A stretch of 64,000 nt of DNA, from contig BCIA01000007.1 of NCBI GenBank assembly GCA_001599815.1, positions 806,001-870,000 on the forward strand. The letters run 5' to 3'. The DNA is from Furcasterigmium furcatum (taxonomy: Eukaryota; Ascomycota; Sordariomycetes; Glomerellales; Plectosphaerellaceae). The notes beneath the pieces were generated by a model. That model searched no databases and was not told where the DNA came from. It saw only the letters and a program-made list of their open reading frames with translations. Numbering within the stretch: the first letter of the stretch is position 1; each line of letters opens with the position of its first letter. Positions 1 to 10,808 of the stretch are shown piece after piece. The position numbers and the translations under genes are program-made.

Positions 1-675
1 CTGGTAGACCTGATAGTGCAGGGCCGGGTACTCCTTGATGCGGATGAGATCGCCGACCATGATGCTCGTCACCAGCTCGCGGGGGTTGTCCTCGTCGGGG
101 TACTCCGCGAAGCTCATCTGGGGGCTCGTGATGGTGAAGCTGGTCTGCCAGTCGGGCCACTGCTGGCGGAAGGTGGCGTAGGTGCGGCGCTCCATGTAGG
201 GCTTCTGGACGAGCACGAGACTCTCGATGTGGATCCGCCGGTCCCGCAGCAGGTCGTAGGTGAAGCGGATGTTCTCGCCGGTGTTGGTGGACGCGGGCTC
301 CACGACGATCTGATCCCGCGGCACGCCGAGGGACACGGCGATGTCGGCGAAGTGCTCGGCCTCGGGCTTGCCGAAGAGGCCGGCGGTCAGGGCGCCCGTG
401 TTCCCGGAGAAGATGAGCAGGGGCGCGATCTTGTCGTGGAAGAGCTTGGCGGCGTAGGCGGCGACGCGGGTGTCGAGGCTGCAGAGGCAGAAGATGGCGG
501 ACGCGGGGTGCAGGGGCCTGTTCATGCGGTGGTAGTTGTAGACGGTCTCCGCGTCGCGGTAGACCGCGTCGGGCATCGTCTTCTCGTCTTTCTCGCCTAT
601 CTGGACTTTCTCGCCCTTTTCGCCCATAGTGTCTTCGGTCTGCTGTTGTGCGGGCTTTGAGGTCCAGATCCCCAT
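1..675 (-). CDS. YdcF/ElyC-like DUF218 protein, 3' end cut by window edge
   Basis: Reverse-strand frame is open from ATG at 675 through all 225 codons to the window edge, so the C-terminus is missing. The protein reads MGIWTSKPAQQQTEDTMGEK, then a DUF218 (YdcF-like) core. Visible signs are the hydrophobic strand ending LLIFSGNTG, an SxNTxEN-type motif seen as ASTNTGENI, and a following VLVQKPYMERR segment. In bacteria this fold occurs in SanA/ElyC/YdcF proteins linked to envelope functions; in fungi its role is unknown. No signal peptide or membrane segment is seen, so a cytosolic protein is inferred. A second in-frame ATG lies 16 codons downstream (627). The family call is good; the substrate is not inferable. 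Confidence 0.8.
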   Translation of the reverse strand, partial: MGIWTSKPAQQQTEDTMGEKGEKVQIGEKDEKTMPDAVYRDAETVYNYHRMNRPLHPASAIFCLCSLDTRVAAYAAKLFHDKIAPLLIFSGNTGALTAGLFGKPEAEHFADIAVSLGVPRDQIVVEPASTNTGENIRFTYDLLRDRRIHIESLVLVQKPYMERRTYATFRQQWPDWQTSFTITSPQMSFAEYPDEDNPRELVTSIMVGDLIRIKEYPALHYQVYQ

Positions 676-1232
676 GGTGAGTCGCCGTTGATATACGAGG
701 GGCCCGGTGTTAAGGTGTTAAGAGAGAATAAGGCGGAGGCCAAGCATCGACGGAGCGGAGTTGCCGCTTGGAGCCGATGCAGCTGAGTAATCGAATAGGT
801 GCCGAATTCGCACGTACGCCAGCTGGAGCATCCAATGCCGATGGCCGCAGACTGTGTGTCGTCGGAGACTTGTTTGATGTTACATCGAGGGTCGGCACGG
901 CAGTCAGATGCGATGTTACACCGGCCATATCTGGCACCTCCGTCAGTCGGATCTAGCACGGAATCGCGGCCTCGGTCAGTGGATTCTTGGACGCCAGGGG
1001 ACGGCTAAGCTGCTGTGAATTAGCAGTGCGACTAGTCCTGAAAAAAGGGACGAAAGACAAGCTGAGCTGATTGAATCATGCTTTGTGCCGCCCCTCAATT
1101 CCCCCGCGGCAGAACTTCGAACCTCCGTGCTCCGTCCCGAGAACTCGGACACCATCACATGAACCGTCTCATGACATATTATTTCCCCGGATTCCCCCAT
1201 GTGGCAGATGGAGGTTCCACAGCATTCCTGCA
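676..1232. promoter_or_regulatory. Divergent intergenic region between DUF218 gene and TF1
   Basis: About 560 bp separating head-to-head genes. Short ORFs on both strands lack recognisable domains. It presumably holds both promoters; no convincing TATA box or repeat was seen. Confidence 0.4.
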
Positions 1233-3104
1233 ATGCCGCCAGACACAACCACAATGTCGCCGATGTCGCCGATGTCCCCGAGCGCCGGTTCGAGTGCACT
1301 GAGGAGTAGGCGGGCGTGCGATGTCTGCCGTCGCCGAAAGGTCAGGGTATGTTCTGATCGCCGGCCGAGGTACACATCGAGGTGCACAAGCTAACAATAA
1401 GACGAAAAGTGCGACTTTGCTCAGCCGTGCGGCCCCTGTCGGATATCCAGCCAGCGCTGCTCCTACCACACAGCCCCAAGGAAGCGCGGGCCCAAGTCCT
1501 CTCACAGCCAACCCTTCGACGCTGAGACACCAGTATCGAGCGAGGGCTGCCCATCACCGTCCTTGACCTCTCCTGGCAGACTTATTGGCGAGAGCGATGG
1601 AAGCAGTGGTTTGCTGGACGTGGCGCTGGTGCAAAAGGCGGTGCAGATCGAGCAGGCACTCCTGCACGACGTTGGCCAAGCAAGCCCGGACACTTCCGTG
1701 GCCGCACTCGTCGAAGAAAGCATTTTCTTGAAGATACAGTACATGTTTCCTGCAGGCCCGATACTTCATGAGCTTAGTCTGCGCCGGGACTTTGCTCGCC
1801 TGTTCGGCACTTCCGACTCTGGGCATGCACCGAGCCTGTCGAGGCAGCTTTCTGGCTGCAACGAAGAAGAGGCCATCTCCCTCCTGAGAGGCTTCGCGCT
1901 CCTCACGACCATTGCTGCCAGCAGCACAGCCGTATACAGCCCGGCGTCCGTTCTGTCAGGCCACAAGGAACTAGCCATCGCCTTTCTCCGCGCCTCTCGA
2001 GACGCGTTGAAACTCTTTGAAGATTATGATATCGAGTTTCCAAACTCGCAGTCAATCCAAGTCCGACTGATACAATCATCCGCCTTCCAACACACGACAG
2101 GAAGACCTGGCATGACGAATCACCTCCTGGGAGAGGCTCAACTCCTAGCCAAGGAGCTCTGCCTTCACGACGAGGCCGTCATCAAGAAGTATCCGCCTCT
2201 CGAGGGGCAACTTCTGCGCAACTGCTTCTGGCTCATGTGGACCGCAGATCGGTCTGCGCACGTCTTGAGCAGCCGCCCGATCTGCCTCGATCATGCCGTG
2301 CTGGAGTCGCATCTGACATTACAGGCGATCTGGAAGAATTCCGTTCCGCTGCTCGACTCTAGCCGCGCTTGCCATCGGCCTCCCTACGAGGAGCTGGTCC
2401 TCGACGTCTTCCATTTCTCCCGGCGCATGAGGTCAGCAGCTGCACGCGTCGTCAGGGGGCTGAAGGCATTTCGTCCCCCGGAGTCAGAGACGGGAGAGAG
2501 TCATCTCCCACGGCAACCCCGTGACGACATTGAGACCCTCGCATCCATATATCGTCAGTTTGAGGGGTTCCGGGACGAGATGCCCTCGTGCATCAAATCT
2601 CCAGAAGCGGCCATCGTCGACCACCCAGCCGACGATGAAGAGACGAGACATGCGAAGCAGTACCAGCGAGATGCATTTCTGACACAAAAAGCGCATCTGA
2701 TGCTCTCCTTCCACTGCATGAGGATGGTCATCCTCCACCAGTGCGTCGAGTCTGGGCTGACCATCATCCTCGAACTGAGCGGGTGGAAGTCCGCAGTGAG
2801 CACGGCCGAGCTCGATATCGGGGGCGACTTTGTCCAAACGCTGGAGGAAGTGCCGTTCGACAGCATCAGGATGAACGGAGAGCCATGCGTATGATGATAC
2901 CGACCCCCCTTGCGAATGGTCTGCTGACATCCCTTGCAGGTAGAACTTGTTCGGAGAGTCGGGACTGTTCTATTGGAGATATCTCATAAAGCGGAGCAAG
3001 AAGAGCCGAGGTACAGGGCCAACGGATATCTCGAAAGACTGCTACAAGTGCTCTCCGAACTGGATTCTGTAGCTACGGACGCACTCATCAGTCGACGGCG
3101 GTGA
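1233..3104 (+). CDS. Zn2Cys6 fungal transcription factor (TF1), sugar-block regulator candidate
   Basis: Three exons: 1233-1346, 1410-2888 and 2940-3104, 585 aa. Intron 1 (63 bp, GTATGT, branch CTAAC at 1391) interrupts the zinc cluster; joined, the six cysteines at residues 29, 32, 39, 45, 48 and 55 form a GAL4-type Zn2Cys6 cluster followed by basic RKRGPK. The long middle region is a fungal-specific TF domain with RLIQSSAFQHTTG and LLRNCFWLMWTADR. Intron 2 is required, because it adds a C-terminal helix VELVRRVGTVLLEI that is matched in the second regulator at 37654-39656. It lies tail-to-tail with an MFS sugar porter, so control of that porter and the GH3 gene is likely but inferred. The inducer is unknown. 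Confidence 0.87.
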
Positions 3105-3343
3105 TACTGATCGTCAGGGGCTCAAGAGGGTCACATAAAGGATGCCGCCCTCGGAACGGCCATGTCGGCCAGTAGACTTCAGATCAAGCCATAAAAAATC
3201 GAGATGGACTGTCTCTCAACTTCAAGGAATTGATACAGCCTCTTAATTCGAAGAAATCGAGATGGCCTCTTGCTTAATTAGAGATAATTTAGGCGCAAGG
3301 TATCTGGATGGCAACATATCTGGACCGCCCATCTCTGATCCGC

Positions 3344-5077
3344 CTACGCCTCAACCTGCTCAACTTCAGCTTTGCCCCGGACGCGAGCAGCCTGCACCGC
3401 ATCCTCCCCGTCAAACAAACCAGCCACCTCCTCGAGGCTGCGGCCCTTTGTCTCGGGGAACGTGAACCACACGACGATGAACCAGACCACCAAGAGCACG
3501 GCAAAGACGATGTAGTACTTCCAGCCCAGGGCATCCAGGGCGATGGGGTTGACGAAGCCGTTAAAGATGACGCTGCAAAACTGCGCCGTGTTCAACACCG
3601 TCATGCCCTTGGCGCGCAGCGTGAAAGGCATGATCTCGAGGAGATAAGCGACGGGGATGGGGTTCATGGCGATGTTGTAGAAGAAGAAGAAGACGAAGAT
3701 CATGACGACGACGCCGATGCCGAGGCCCTTGTTCTCGAGGTTCTGTTCCTCGTTCTTGGCGGAGATGGCGGTCCAGATGATGAAGCAGACGGCCATGCCG
3801 GCGAGCGAGGAGAGGAACATGGTGCGGCGCCCGAAGCGGTCGACGACAAAGGCGGAGCTGATGGCGGTGAGGTAGTTGACGATCTGCAGGATGCCGTTGA
3901 TGAGGTTCTGGGTCTCGGGGTCGGTGATGCCGATGTTGCGCAGGACGCGGACGAGGTAGACGGAGATGAGCCCGTTACCCGCACCACTGGATCATGAAGC
4001 CCATGATGACGGCGAGGAAGAGGCGGTGCCGGTTGCCGGCCGTCTTGAAGAAGTGCGCGTACGAGGCGGTGGCCTGCGTCTTCTCGCTCTGGATTGCCAC
4101 GGTGATCTCCGCCATCTCCCAGCGCACGAGCTCGTTGGGGGTGTCGCCGTCGCTGTGGTACCGGGTGAGGATCCTCTCAGCCTTTTCGGGCTGGTCGTTG
4201 GCGATGAGCCAGCGAGGGCTTTCCGGAACGAAGTAGATGAAGACGACTTGGAGGAGGGATGGCACGGCCTGGAGCAAGGACGGGATCCTCCAGCTCCAGG
4301 AGTTGGGCATCCTGAATGTTCCGTAGGTCACCCAGGCCGCCACGATGGAGCCGAGGTACTGCGAAAGAACGGAGAGTTAGATAATGTCTTCGAGATGCTC
4401 TGCAGATAAGTAAAGGAGCTGCTCACCCAAGATGTGTTGTAGATGGACGTGATGACGGGACGTTGTGTCGGGTAGGCCAGTTCAGCGATCAGCGGCGCAG
4501 CAGCGGTGGCGACGAATCCACCACCGAGGCCGACGAGAGCACGGCCGGCCATGAACATGCCGATCCCGTTGGCAGCGCCCTGGATGGCTGCTCCGATGAT
4601 CAGGATAACCGAGCCGATTGTGATCGGATGTCGTCGCCCGATCAGATCCGTGAGCCACGGGGCCAGGGGAAGAGAAGCGATGCCGCCGATCAGTTGCATG
4701 ACGTTGATCAGGCCCAGAGTAGCGCCGGAAGGGTCATTGAAGTCTGTCGGTCACATTGGCATTAGCATTTACGCATGTTTGAGAGTGTCACGCCCCAAGA
4801 CGTGCTCAGAGATGGGCCGTGCTCATGGAATCTGCCAGATCATACCTTCGATCCAGGCCGGCACACTCTGCATTCCGTTCAACATGCTGCCGTCGAATCC
4901 GTTGACGTAGCTAGTGATCAGAGGGACCAGCAGGAGCAGGTTGAGCCGGACCATGTGCGGCACCTTGAACCAGGGCTTGCCAAAGTCAGGGGTAACGTCA
5001 GCCAGCTTCCGGGGCTGCTCCGACTCGACGTGAGCCGAGACGGACGCATTGTCCTTCGCATCTTGGGTCGACGCCAT
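3344..5077 (-). CDS. MFS sugar porter (lactose permease/hexose transporter type) with an apparent 1-base frameshift
   Basis: Exons 5077-4846, 4743-4427 and 4358 down to 3344; introns 102 and 68 bp. Sugar-porter marks: NGFDGSMLNGMQ in TM1, DLIGRRHPI, GRALVGLGGGF, FVPESPRWLIANDQPEKAE after TM6, DRFGRR in the second half, and PETKGRSLEEV near the end. About 520 codons if read through, 12 TM expected. At 3978-3980 the coding strand reads TGG TGC GGG TAA C, whereas the family (and the related porter at 43988-45793, QWSGN) needs TGG TGC GGT AAC, so one extra G shifts frame and stops the protein just after TM6. The frame downstream is intact to 3344. This is either a sequencing error in a G run or a recent inactivating mutation. 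Divergent from the GH3 gene; tail-to-tail with TF1. Substrate inferred as a beta-glucoside or disaccharide. Confidence 0.85.
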
Positions 5078-5856
5078 GGTTCTGGGGAAAGCAAAGAGTG
5101 TGAATAATGGTTGAGCTATCGAGAGAGATGGGAGCTTGTCTGAGTCTGGTGGTGAAATCGAGCATCGAAGGTGGCCAAGCTGCGGTTCTTATAGACAGGC
5201 CGCCTCTGGTAACCCATCCGGAAAATGAACGAGCCTCGAACGGCTAGTCGAAAGCAGCCGCCGCAAGACAGAACACAGAGCAGATGGTCTTCCCGGCAAT
5301 GGTCTGGTGATGCCATCCAGGGGGTCTGGCCAGTGGCCACTCCGTGGGGACTCGCCGGGGTCCCCAGACTCCGTCGCGTGTCTTGGGTGGTGAAGTCTCT
5401 TGAAATGAGGACGAAAGGGTAGGAGAGAAAGTTCTCGGCGCAGAAAACGGGCCACCGGACACGAGTCGTGACAGTCCACGACGGGGCGCTATTTTGGAGT
5501 TTCGCCGCGGCGACGGCGGAATTGCGGGGGAAGCTATTCATCAGTCCAAGCTTGGAATGGCTTCACCTCCTTGGCCGATATGATCATTGTGTCTTCCTGG
5601 CCAAACTCTCGGCTAATAAGTCGGCTTGGAGTGGGAAATACGACGAGGCAGAGACTGATTCCCTGCCGTTGAGGCGACGGTTCCATGGACCACATGTTCC
5701 ACTGCCCAAGTTTGGTCATGCTAGGCGTAGGCTCTGCTTTCCTCATAAAGACGCGGCCGGCTGCCGCTCTCCCAGGCCGAATTCCCGGCTGACCACTGTC
5801 TCGAGTCCCAACACCAAGAACGAAGCGTGACGCCGGAAACACACATCCGTACTACC
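5078..5856. promoter_or_regulatory. Bidirectional promoter between MFS porter and GH3, with CreA-like and XlnR-like sites
   Basis: About 780 bp. A TATAAG on the reverse strand (5193-5188) lies 111 bp before the porter ATG, and a CATAAAG (5744-5750) about 110 bp before the GH3 ATG. A tight cluster of SYGGRG (CreA/Cre1 consensus) occurs at 5344-5349 (GTGGGG), 5355-5360 (CCGGGG) and 5362-5367 (CTGGGG on the reverse strand). One GGCTAA (XlnR-type consensus) is at 5611-5616. The pattern suggests glucose repression of both genes; binding is not shown by sequence alone. Confidence 0.5.
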
Positions 5857-8569
5857 ATGGCTTCCCCTCTGCTCGACGTCGACCGCCTCGTCAAGGAGCT
5901 GACTCTGGCGGAAAAGATCAGCTTGCTCGCGGGTAAAGACACTTGGTCCACACAGCAGATCGAGCGCTTGAACATCCCATCTATCACTGTAAGTGTCTCC
6001 ATGACCAGAAACCACCAATTTGACCTTGCTGACAGGCCAAAGACAACAGATGGACCCCATGGCGCGCGTGGCACCTCCTTTTTCAACGGTGTAAGTTGGC
6101 GGTCCGGCTCCCTCCAGGCTCGATCAACTGCTGATCACCTACCACACGACAGCCAAAGGGGACCCTCCTCCCCTCGGCCACGGCCATGGGCGCCACATTC
6201 GACAAGGAGATGATGCGTTCCGTCGGCAGAATGCTCGCTGAGGAGACAAGGGAGAAGGGCTGCCAGGTCCTGCTCGCACCGACGGTCTGCCTCCAGCGGT
6301 CTCCCCTCCTCGGGCGCGGATTCGAGGCGTTCGGAGAAGACCCCATCCTCAGCGGCAGGATGGCGTCCGAGTACATCAACGGCGTGCAGGAGAAGGGCAT
6401 CGCCGTGTCCATCAAGCACTACGCCGCGCACGACCAGTCTTCCATGTCGCCCGAGGACAGCGTCGTGGCGTCGGAGAGGACGCTGCGCGAGACGAGCCTG
6501 CTGCCCTTCCAGCTGGCCGTCAAGTACTCCAACCCGTGGTCATTCATGAGCTCCTACCACAGGATCAACGGCATCCATACCCCCGAGGACCCGTGGCTGA
6601 ACATCGAACTCCTGAGGGAAGAATGGGGCTGGGACGGACTGATCATGAGCGACTGGTTCGGCGTCTTCTCAACCTCCGAGTCGATCAACGCCGGTCTCGA
6701 CCTGGAGATGCCCGGACCCTCAAGGTGGAGGGGGGATCTCCTGTTCTGGGCTCTCTTGTCGCGCAAGATCAAGGAGTCGACGCTGGATGAGCGGGTCCGG
6801 AACGTGCTGAACCTGATCAACAAGGTCGCCCCGTCCCTTGCGTACGAGAGCGAGCGGAAGGGAAACGGCGAGGCGGATACGCCCGAGAAGCGAGAGCTCT
6901 GTCGGGATGTCGCGCGCAGCTCCATCGTTTTGCTGAAGAACGAGAAGCAAGTCCTGCCGCTGGACCCCGCGGCGAAGCAGACCTACGCCCTCATCGGCCC
7001 CGGAGCGTTGTATCCTGCCATTAGCGGCGGCGGCTCCGCTGATCTGGTTCCATATTATGTCAGCAAGCCCTACGAGGCGATCAAGGAAGTGGTTGGGGCC
7101 GAAAACCTGCAGACGGCTGTCGGGTGCTACGGTGAGTCCAGGTCCAGAACCACAACGGGATGACCAGTAACCAACACCACGCTGCAGCGCACTTGTTCAC
7201 ACCCCTGCTGTCCGACAACGTCTCGCTCCCCCGCTCATCTGAGCCAGGTTACGCGCTGTCATGGTATGGCGAGGACCCGGAAAGCAATCCCGATGCCCAG
7301 CCGATCCACACCACGACAACCACACAAGCACAGATGTACTTCGCGGACAGCCTTCCTGCAGGTGTCCCGGGGCGGTACTGGCTGCGCGTCAATGCCACCT
7401 ACACGGCCCCCAAGACGACCACGGTTCAGCTTGGCCTTTGCGTTCTCGGCAAAGGAAAGCTCTTCGTGGACGGAAAGGAGGCCATCGACCTGTGGACGAG
7501 CCACCCGGAGAAAACTCTGCAAACGCCCATGTTCAACCAGGCAAGCATGGAAGTGACAACTGATCTTCCAGTCGAGGCGGGTAAATCCTATGAGATTTCC
7601 GTATTGCTCAAGAACGAGGCGCTCGTAGCCGGCGTCGGCGCGCTGAGCGCTGGCGGCTTGCGCGTCGGGTGCTGCGAGAAGATCGACGCGGCCGCCGCGC
7701 TGGCCGAGGCCGTTGAGCTGGCGAAGACTGTCGACGTGCCCATCGTCATCGCGGGGCTGAACGGCGACTATGAGAGCGAGGCCGTCGACCGCAAGGACCT
7801 GGAACTTCCTCCCGGGGTGAGTAACCTGATCGAGAGGATCGTCGAGGCGAACCCGAGAACCGTCATCGTCAACCAGTCGGGCTGCCCGGTGACGATGCCG
7901 TGGCTCGACAGAGTCTCGACCCTTGTGCACGCCTGGTTCGGCGGGCAGGAGATGGGTAATGCGCTCGCCGATGTGCTCTTCGGACGACACAACCCCAGCG
8001 GACGCATGTCCGTCACGTTCCCTCGTCGGATCGAGGATACGCCTTCGTTCCTGAGTTTCGGGAAGGGACTTCGGGAGATGTACTACGGCGAGGGCGTCTT
8101 CCTGGGCTACCGGTACTACGAGAAGCTGCGCAACGATCCCCTATTCTACTTTGGGTACGGGCTGTCGTACACCACCTTTGAGTACTCGAACCTTCAGGTC
8201 CCTACGGTGGTGAAGCTGGAAGGGGCTTCGGGTCCGCAGTTCGAGGTAACGGTGGATGTCAAGAACACGGGTGACCGAGATGGCCACGAGATCGTGCAGG
8301 TGTACGTCTCGGACGTGGACTGCAAGGCGCTGCGGCCCCGCAAGGAGCTGAAGGGGTTCGCCAAGGTGTGGGTGGCGAAGGGAGAGACGGCCACGGTCAG
8401 AATCCCGCTGGACAAGTACGCGCTGTCGTACTGGGATGAGGACGCGACGAAGTGGCATGCCGAGAAGGGGGCGTTTAACGTCATCATCTCGCGAAGCGCT
8501 GATCCCAAGGACGAGGTGTTGGAGCAGGAGTTCCAGCTGGAGGAGAGCTTTTTCTGGACCGGGGTGTAG
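5857..8569 (+). CDS. GH3 beta-glucosidase with PA14 and fibronectin-like C-terminal domain
   Basis: Four exons: 5857-5988, 6043-6090, 6153-7131 and 7188-8569; introns 54-62 bp; 846 aa, usual for fungal PA14-type GH3. Order: GH3 N-domain with TTDGPHGARG near residue 45, SIKHYAAHD, and the nucleophile Asp at about residue 227 in IMSDWFG; a GH3 C-domain split by a PA14-like insert (about 400-545, GKGKLFVDGKEAIDLW); then VIAGLNGDYESE, FGYGLSYTTFEYS and a C-terminal Fn3-like domain. Family function: release of terminal non-reducing beta-D-glucose from oligosaccharides or glucosides. There is no signal peptide, so cytosolic action on imported sugar is likely. It shares its promoter region with the adjacent sugar porter. 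The acceptor of intron 1 was chosen to restore the conserved TTDGP motif. Confidence 0.92.
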
Positions 8570-9145
8570 TATTACCTGAGAACCGGAGAGTGGCCGGGCC
8601 TGAACGGTGCCCCTGAAGGTGGTGGCACAGTCCAACGCCAGCCACCATCACAATCTATATCTCACATGAGTCGCATTTTCTTCGCATTTCCCTGGCCCCG
8701 TCCACGTGTAAGAAGAAAACTCCTGGAAGAGCTCCATCTTTACTCTAGATATTTCAGGGGCTTCGGACTAATGAGGCGGAAAAATGGAACATGGGGTTCG
8801 GAGTAACTTGCGGACACCAACCCCTGAATGGGGAATCCCGACCGACATCCGAAACACGGCGCATGCAGCAGTATATTAAAGGCCGCCGCGGCGGCTCCAG
8901 AAACATCTGGATCGAGGCTGTTTACCGAAGCGCTCAACCTGGAGTGTTGTGACAAGCGCGCAGGGACAAGGGTGTAAGTCCGACTCGCAGTAATAGCTAG
9001 GAACGCCTACTTATATCCCTCCTCCTCGGTCTGCCAGCCCACCATGTCTCTGTCTCTGTCTCTGTTCATCACCAATTCACATTCTTTTCTCTTTCTTCAC
9101 CTTCGTACATACTTTCAGGCTTGACGCCTCCTTTCGTTCTTTACA
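8570..9145. promoter_or_regulatory. Intergenic region, promoter and pyrimidine-rich leader of AA9 gene
   Basis: Contains the GH3 3' end and AA9 promoter. A TTATAT lies at about 9011-9016, followed by repeated TCTCTG at about 9045-9065, typical of a fungal 5' leader. A perfect 14-bp palindrome GCCGCCGCGGCGGC is at 8882-8895, just after a TATTAAAG stretch. Confidence 0.4.
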
Positions 9146-10204
9146 ATGCACTTCATCACCGCTGCCGCCCTCCTCGTGGGCTCCGTTTCCGCTCATTACA
9201 ACTTCGAGTCGCTCATCGTCAACGGCGAATTCACCGAGCCCTACCAGTATGTCCGCAGGACCAAGAACGGCAACGGCCCCATCGAGGCCGTCAACTCGAC
9301 GGACATCATCTGCAACAACGGCGGCATCGACGACGACATCATGGCCGTCACCGAGACCTTCACCGTCGCAGCTGGCGCCGAGGTCGGCTTCAAGATGAAC
9401 GAGTACATGGGCCACCCCGGCCCCCTCGCCGTCTACATGAGCAGGGCCCCCGACACCGCAAAGGGCTACAAGGGCGACGGCGACTGGTTCAAGGTCTACC
9501 AGTCCTCCCTCTCCAACAAGACCGTCGACCCCATGCAGTGGGCGCCCTTCATCGGCGGCGGCGTCCGCAACTTCACCTTCACCCTCCCCGAGGACCTCCC
9601 CGCCGGCGAGTACCTCATGCGCGGCGAGCACATCGGCCTACACAGCGCCGATCTCTACCAGGCGCAGTTCTACATCGGTTGCGCCCAGCTCAAGGTCACC
9701 GGCTCCGGCGCCGGCACCCCCGGCCCCGTCGTCCAGTTCCCCGGCGCCTACGACCCCCGCGACCCCGGCATCCTCGTCAACATGTACTGGCCCCCTCTGC
9801 GCCAGTACACGCCCCCCGGCCCCCCCGCGTGGCCCAACGCCTGCGACGACAGCACCGTCAACGTGCTGAACGGCCAGCCCAGCGACGGCGACTGCACACC
9901 CCTCGAGGACTCTGCCAAGGGCGACCCGGTCTCGGACGTCGAGCCCCCTGCTGCCGAAGAGACCACGCCCGCTCCCGTCGGCAACGACTTGACCCCGACC
10001 ACGACCCTCGTCGCCGTGACGAGCGCCGCCCAGAGCTCTGCCGCGGCCGACACCGAGTCCTCGGCTGCCCCGATCGTCGAGTCCTCTGCCGCTCCCATCG
10101 TCGAGCCGACCTCTGCCCCAGCCCCGGTCCCGACCCCGCCGACTACCTGCAGGGCGAAGCGCTCCCTGAACAGGAAGATGCGCCGCGTGAGGAGGCGCGT
10201 CTAG
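9146..10204 (+). CDS. AA9 lytic polysaccharide monooxygenase (secreted)
   Basis: Intronless, 352 aa. Signal peptide residues 1-16 ends VSA, leaving His17 as the mature N-terminus, which is essential for the copper histidine brace. The second brace histidine is His90 in GHPGPL and the axial tyrosine is Tyr176 in QFYIGCAQLKV; His162/His166 and Gln174 fit the AA9 active-site surface (EHIGLHSADLYQAQFY). Reaction: copper-dependent oxidative cleavage of cellulose or related beta-1,4-glucans outside the cell. The AA9 domain ends near residue 230; a Ser/Ala/Pro-rich tail with a repeated SSAAPIVE follows, and the last 18 residues are strongly basic (CRAKRSLNRKMRRVRRRV). No CBM1 or clear GPI signal. 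Long GCC/GTC-rich stretches mark high GC3. Family call is strong; substrate is inferred. Confidence 0.93.
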   Translation: MHFITAAALLVGSVSAHYNFESLIVNGEFTEPYQYVRRTKNGNGPIEAVNSTDIICNNGGIDDDIMAVTETFTVAAGAEVGFKMNEYMGHPGPLAVYMSRAPDTAKGYKGDGDWFKVYQSSLSNKTVDPMQWAPFIGGGVRNFTFTLPEDLPAGEYLMRGEHIGLHSADLYQAQFYIGCAQLKVTGSGAGTPGPVVQFPGAYDPRDPGILVNMYWPPLRQYTPPGPPAWPNACDDSTVNVLNGQPSDGDCTPLEDSAKGDPVSDVEPPAAEETTPAPVGNDLTPTTTLVAVTSAAQSSAAADTESSAAPIVESSAAPIVEPTSAPAPVPTPPTTCRAKRSLNRKMRRVRRRV

Positions 10205-10431
10205 GCGCCGCGAGAGACCGGCTAGGAAACATGGAAACACAGCGGGTTGTATCGAGTAGCTTGAGAGCCTCAGATAACGAAACCCACGACTCCATGGCGT
10301 CGGCGGCTCTGGCTGGTCCCGCGCTGCTCGCCGTGGATCTTGGCTTAGACTCAATCAATCTACGTGATCAATTTACTACATGATGTCTTCTCTCTCTGTC
10401 CCGTTCGAGCCTTGAGGGCACCCCGATGAGG

Positions 10432-10507
<76 letters not shown>

Positions 10508-10613
10508 ATTGTTCTAACGCCGGACGTCCAAATGAATGGCAAAAGGCGCCCGCGTCGAACTACCTGAACTGTCTACAGAATTATACAAAAAGGAAAAAGA
10601 TGAAGAAGAGCGT
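10205..10613. other. Intergenic region with AA9 3' end and GTT microsatellite
   Basis: Apart from the trinucleotide repeat and the T-rich pol III terminator of the tRNA (reverse-strand T5 runs at 10598-10594 and 10591-10587), no gene is seen. Confidence 0.5.
10431..10507 (+). repeat. (GTT)n microsatellite, about 25 copies
   Basis: Uninterrupted GTT from 10431 to 10507 (77 bp). It makes poly-Leu or poly-Gln frames that are not real genes. Likely polymorphic between strains by slippage. Confidence 0.98.
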
Positions 10614-10702
10614 GCGGACTACCTGGATCGAACAAGTGACCTTTCGATTTGATTTCTGAAGTGTACTTCAGTCGAACGCTACTCCCACTGAGCTAAGTCC
10701 GC
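10614..10702 (-). tRNA. tRNA-Phe (GAA) with 17-nt intron
   Basis: Cloverleaf on the reverse strand: acceptor GCGGACT pairs with AGTCCGC; anticodon stem TTCGA/TCGAA with loop CTGAAGA, giving anticodon GAA at 10669-10667; T-arm ACTTG-TTCGATC-CAGGT. A 17-nt intron sits after position 37, the canonical place, and contains TTCAG complementary to CTGAA of the anticodon loop, as needed for tRNA splicing endonuclease recognition. The 3' CCA is not encoded. T5 runs downstream provide pol III termination. Confidence 0.95.
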
Positions 10703-10808
10703 TTTTGCTTAAACACCCCGATGAGGTCGGTAAGTACAGGAGGGAATCGAATATTCGGCTCGGACCCGGGGTTAAAACATTGAAGTCTCATTATATCTGA
10801 AGTCCCTT

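Noticed and set aside
16..660. 214-codon forward ORF
   Set aside because: Antisense shadow of the DUF218 gene, which has clear family motifs and codon-like third positions on the reverse strand.
3890..3980. Possible intron instead of a frameshift in the GH3-linked porter
   Set aside because: A GTAACG..CTGCAG intron would delete the conserved TM7 segment NGLISVYLVRVLRNIGITD that aligns with the intact related porter.
10360..10659. Poly-Gln and poly-Leu ORFs at the microsatellite
   Set aside because: They are only translations of the GTT repeat with no other coding signs.
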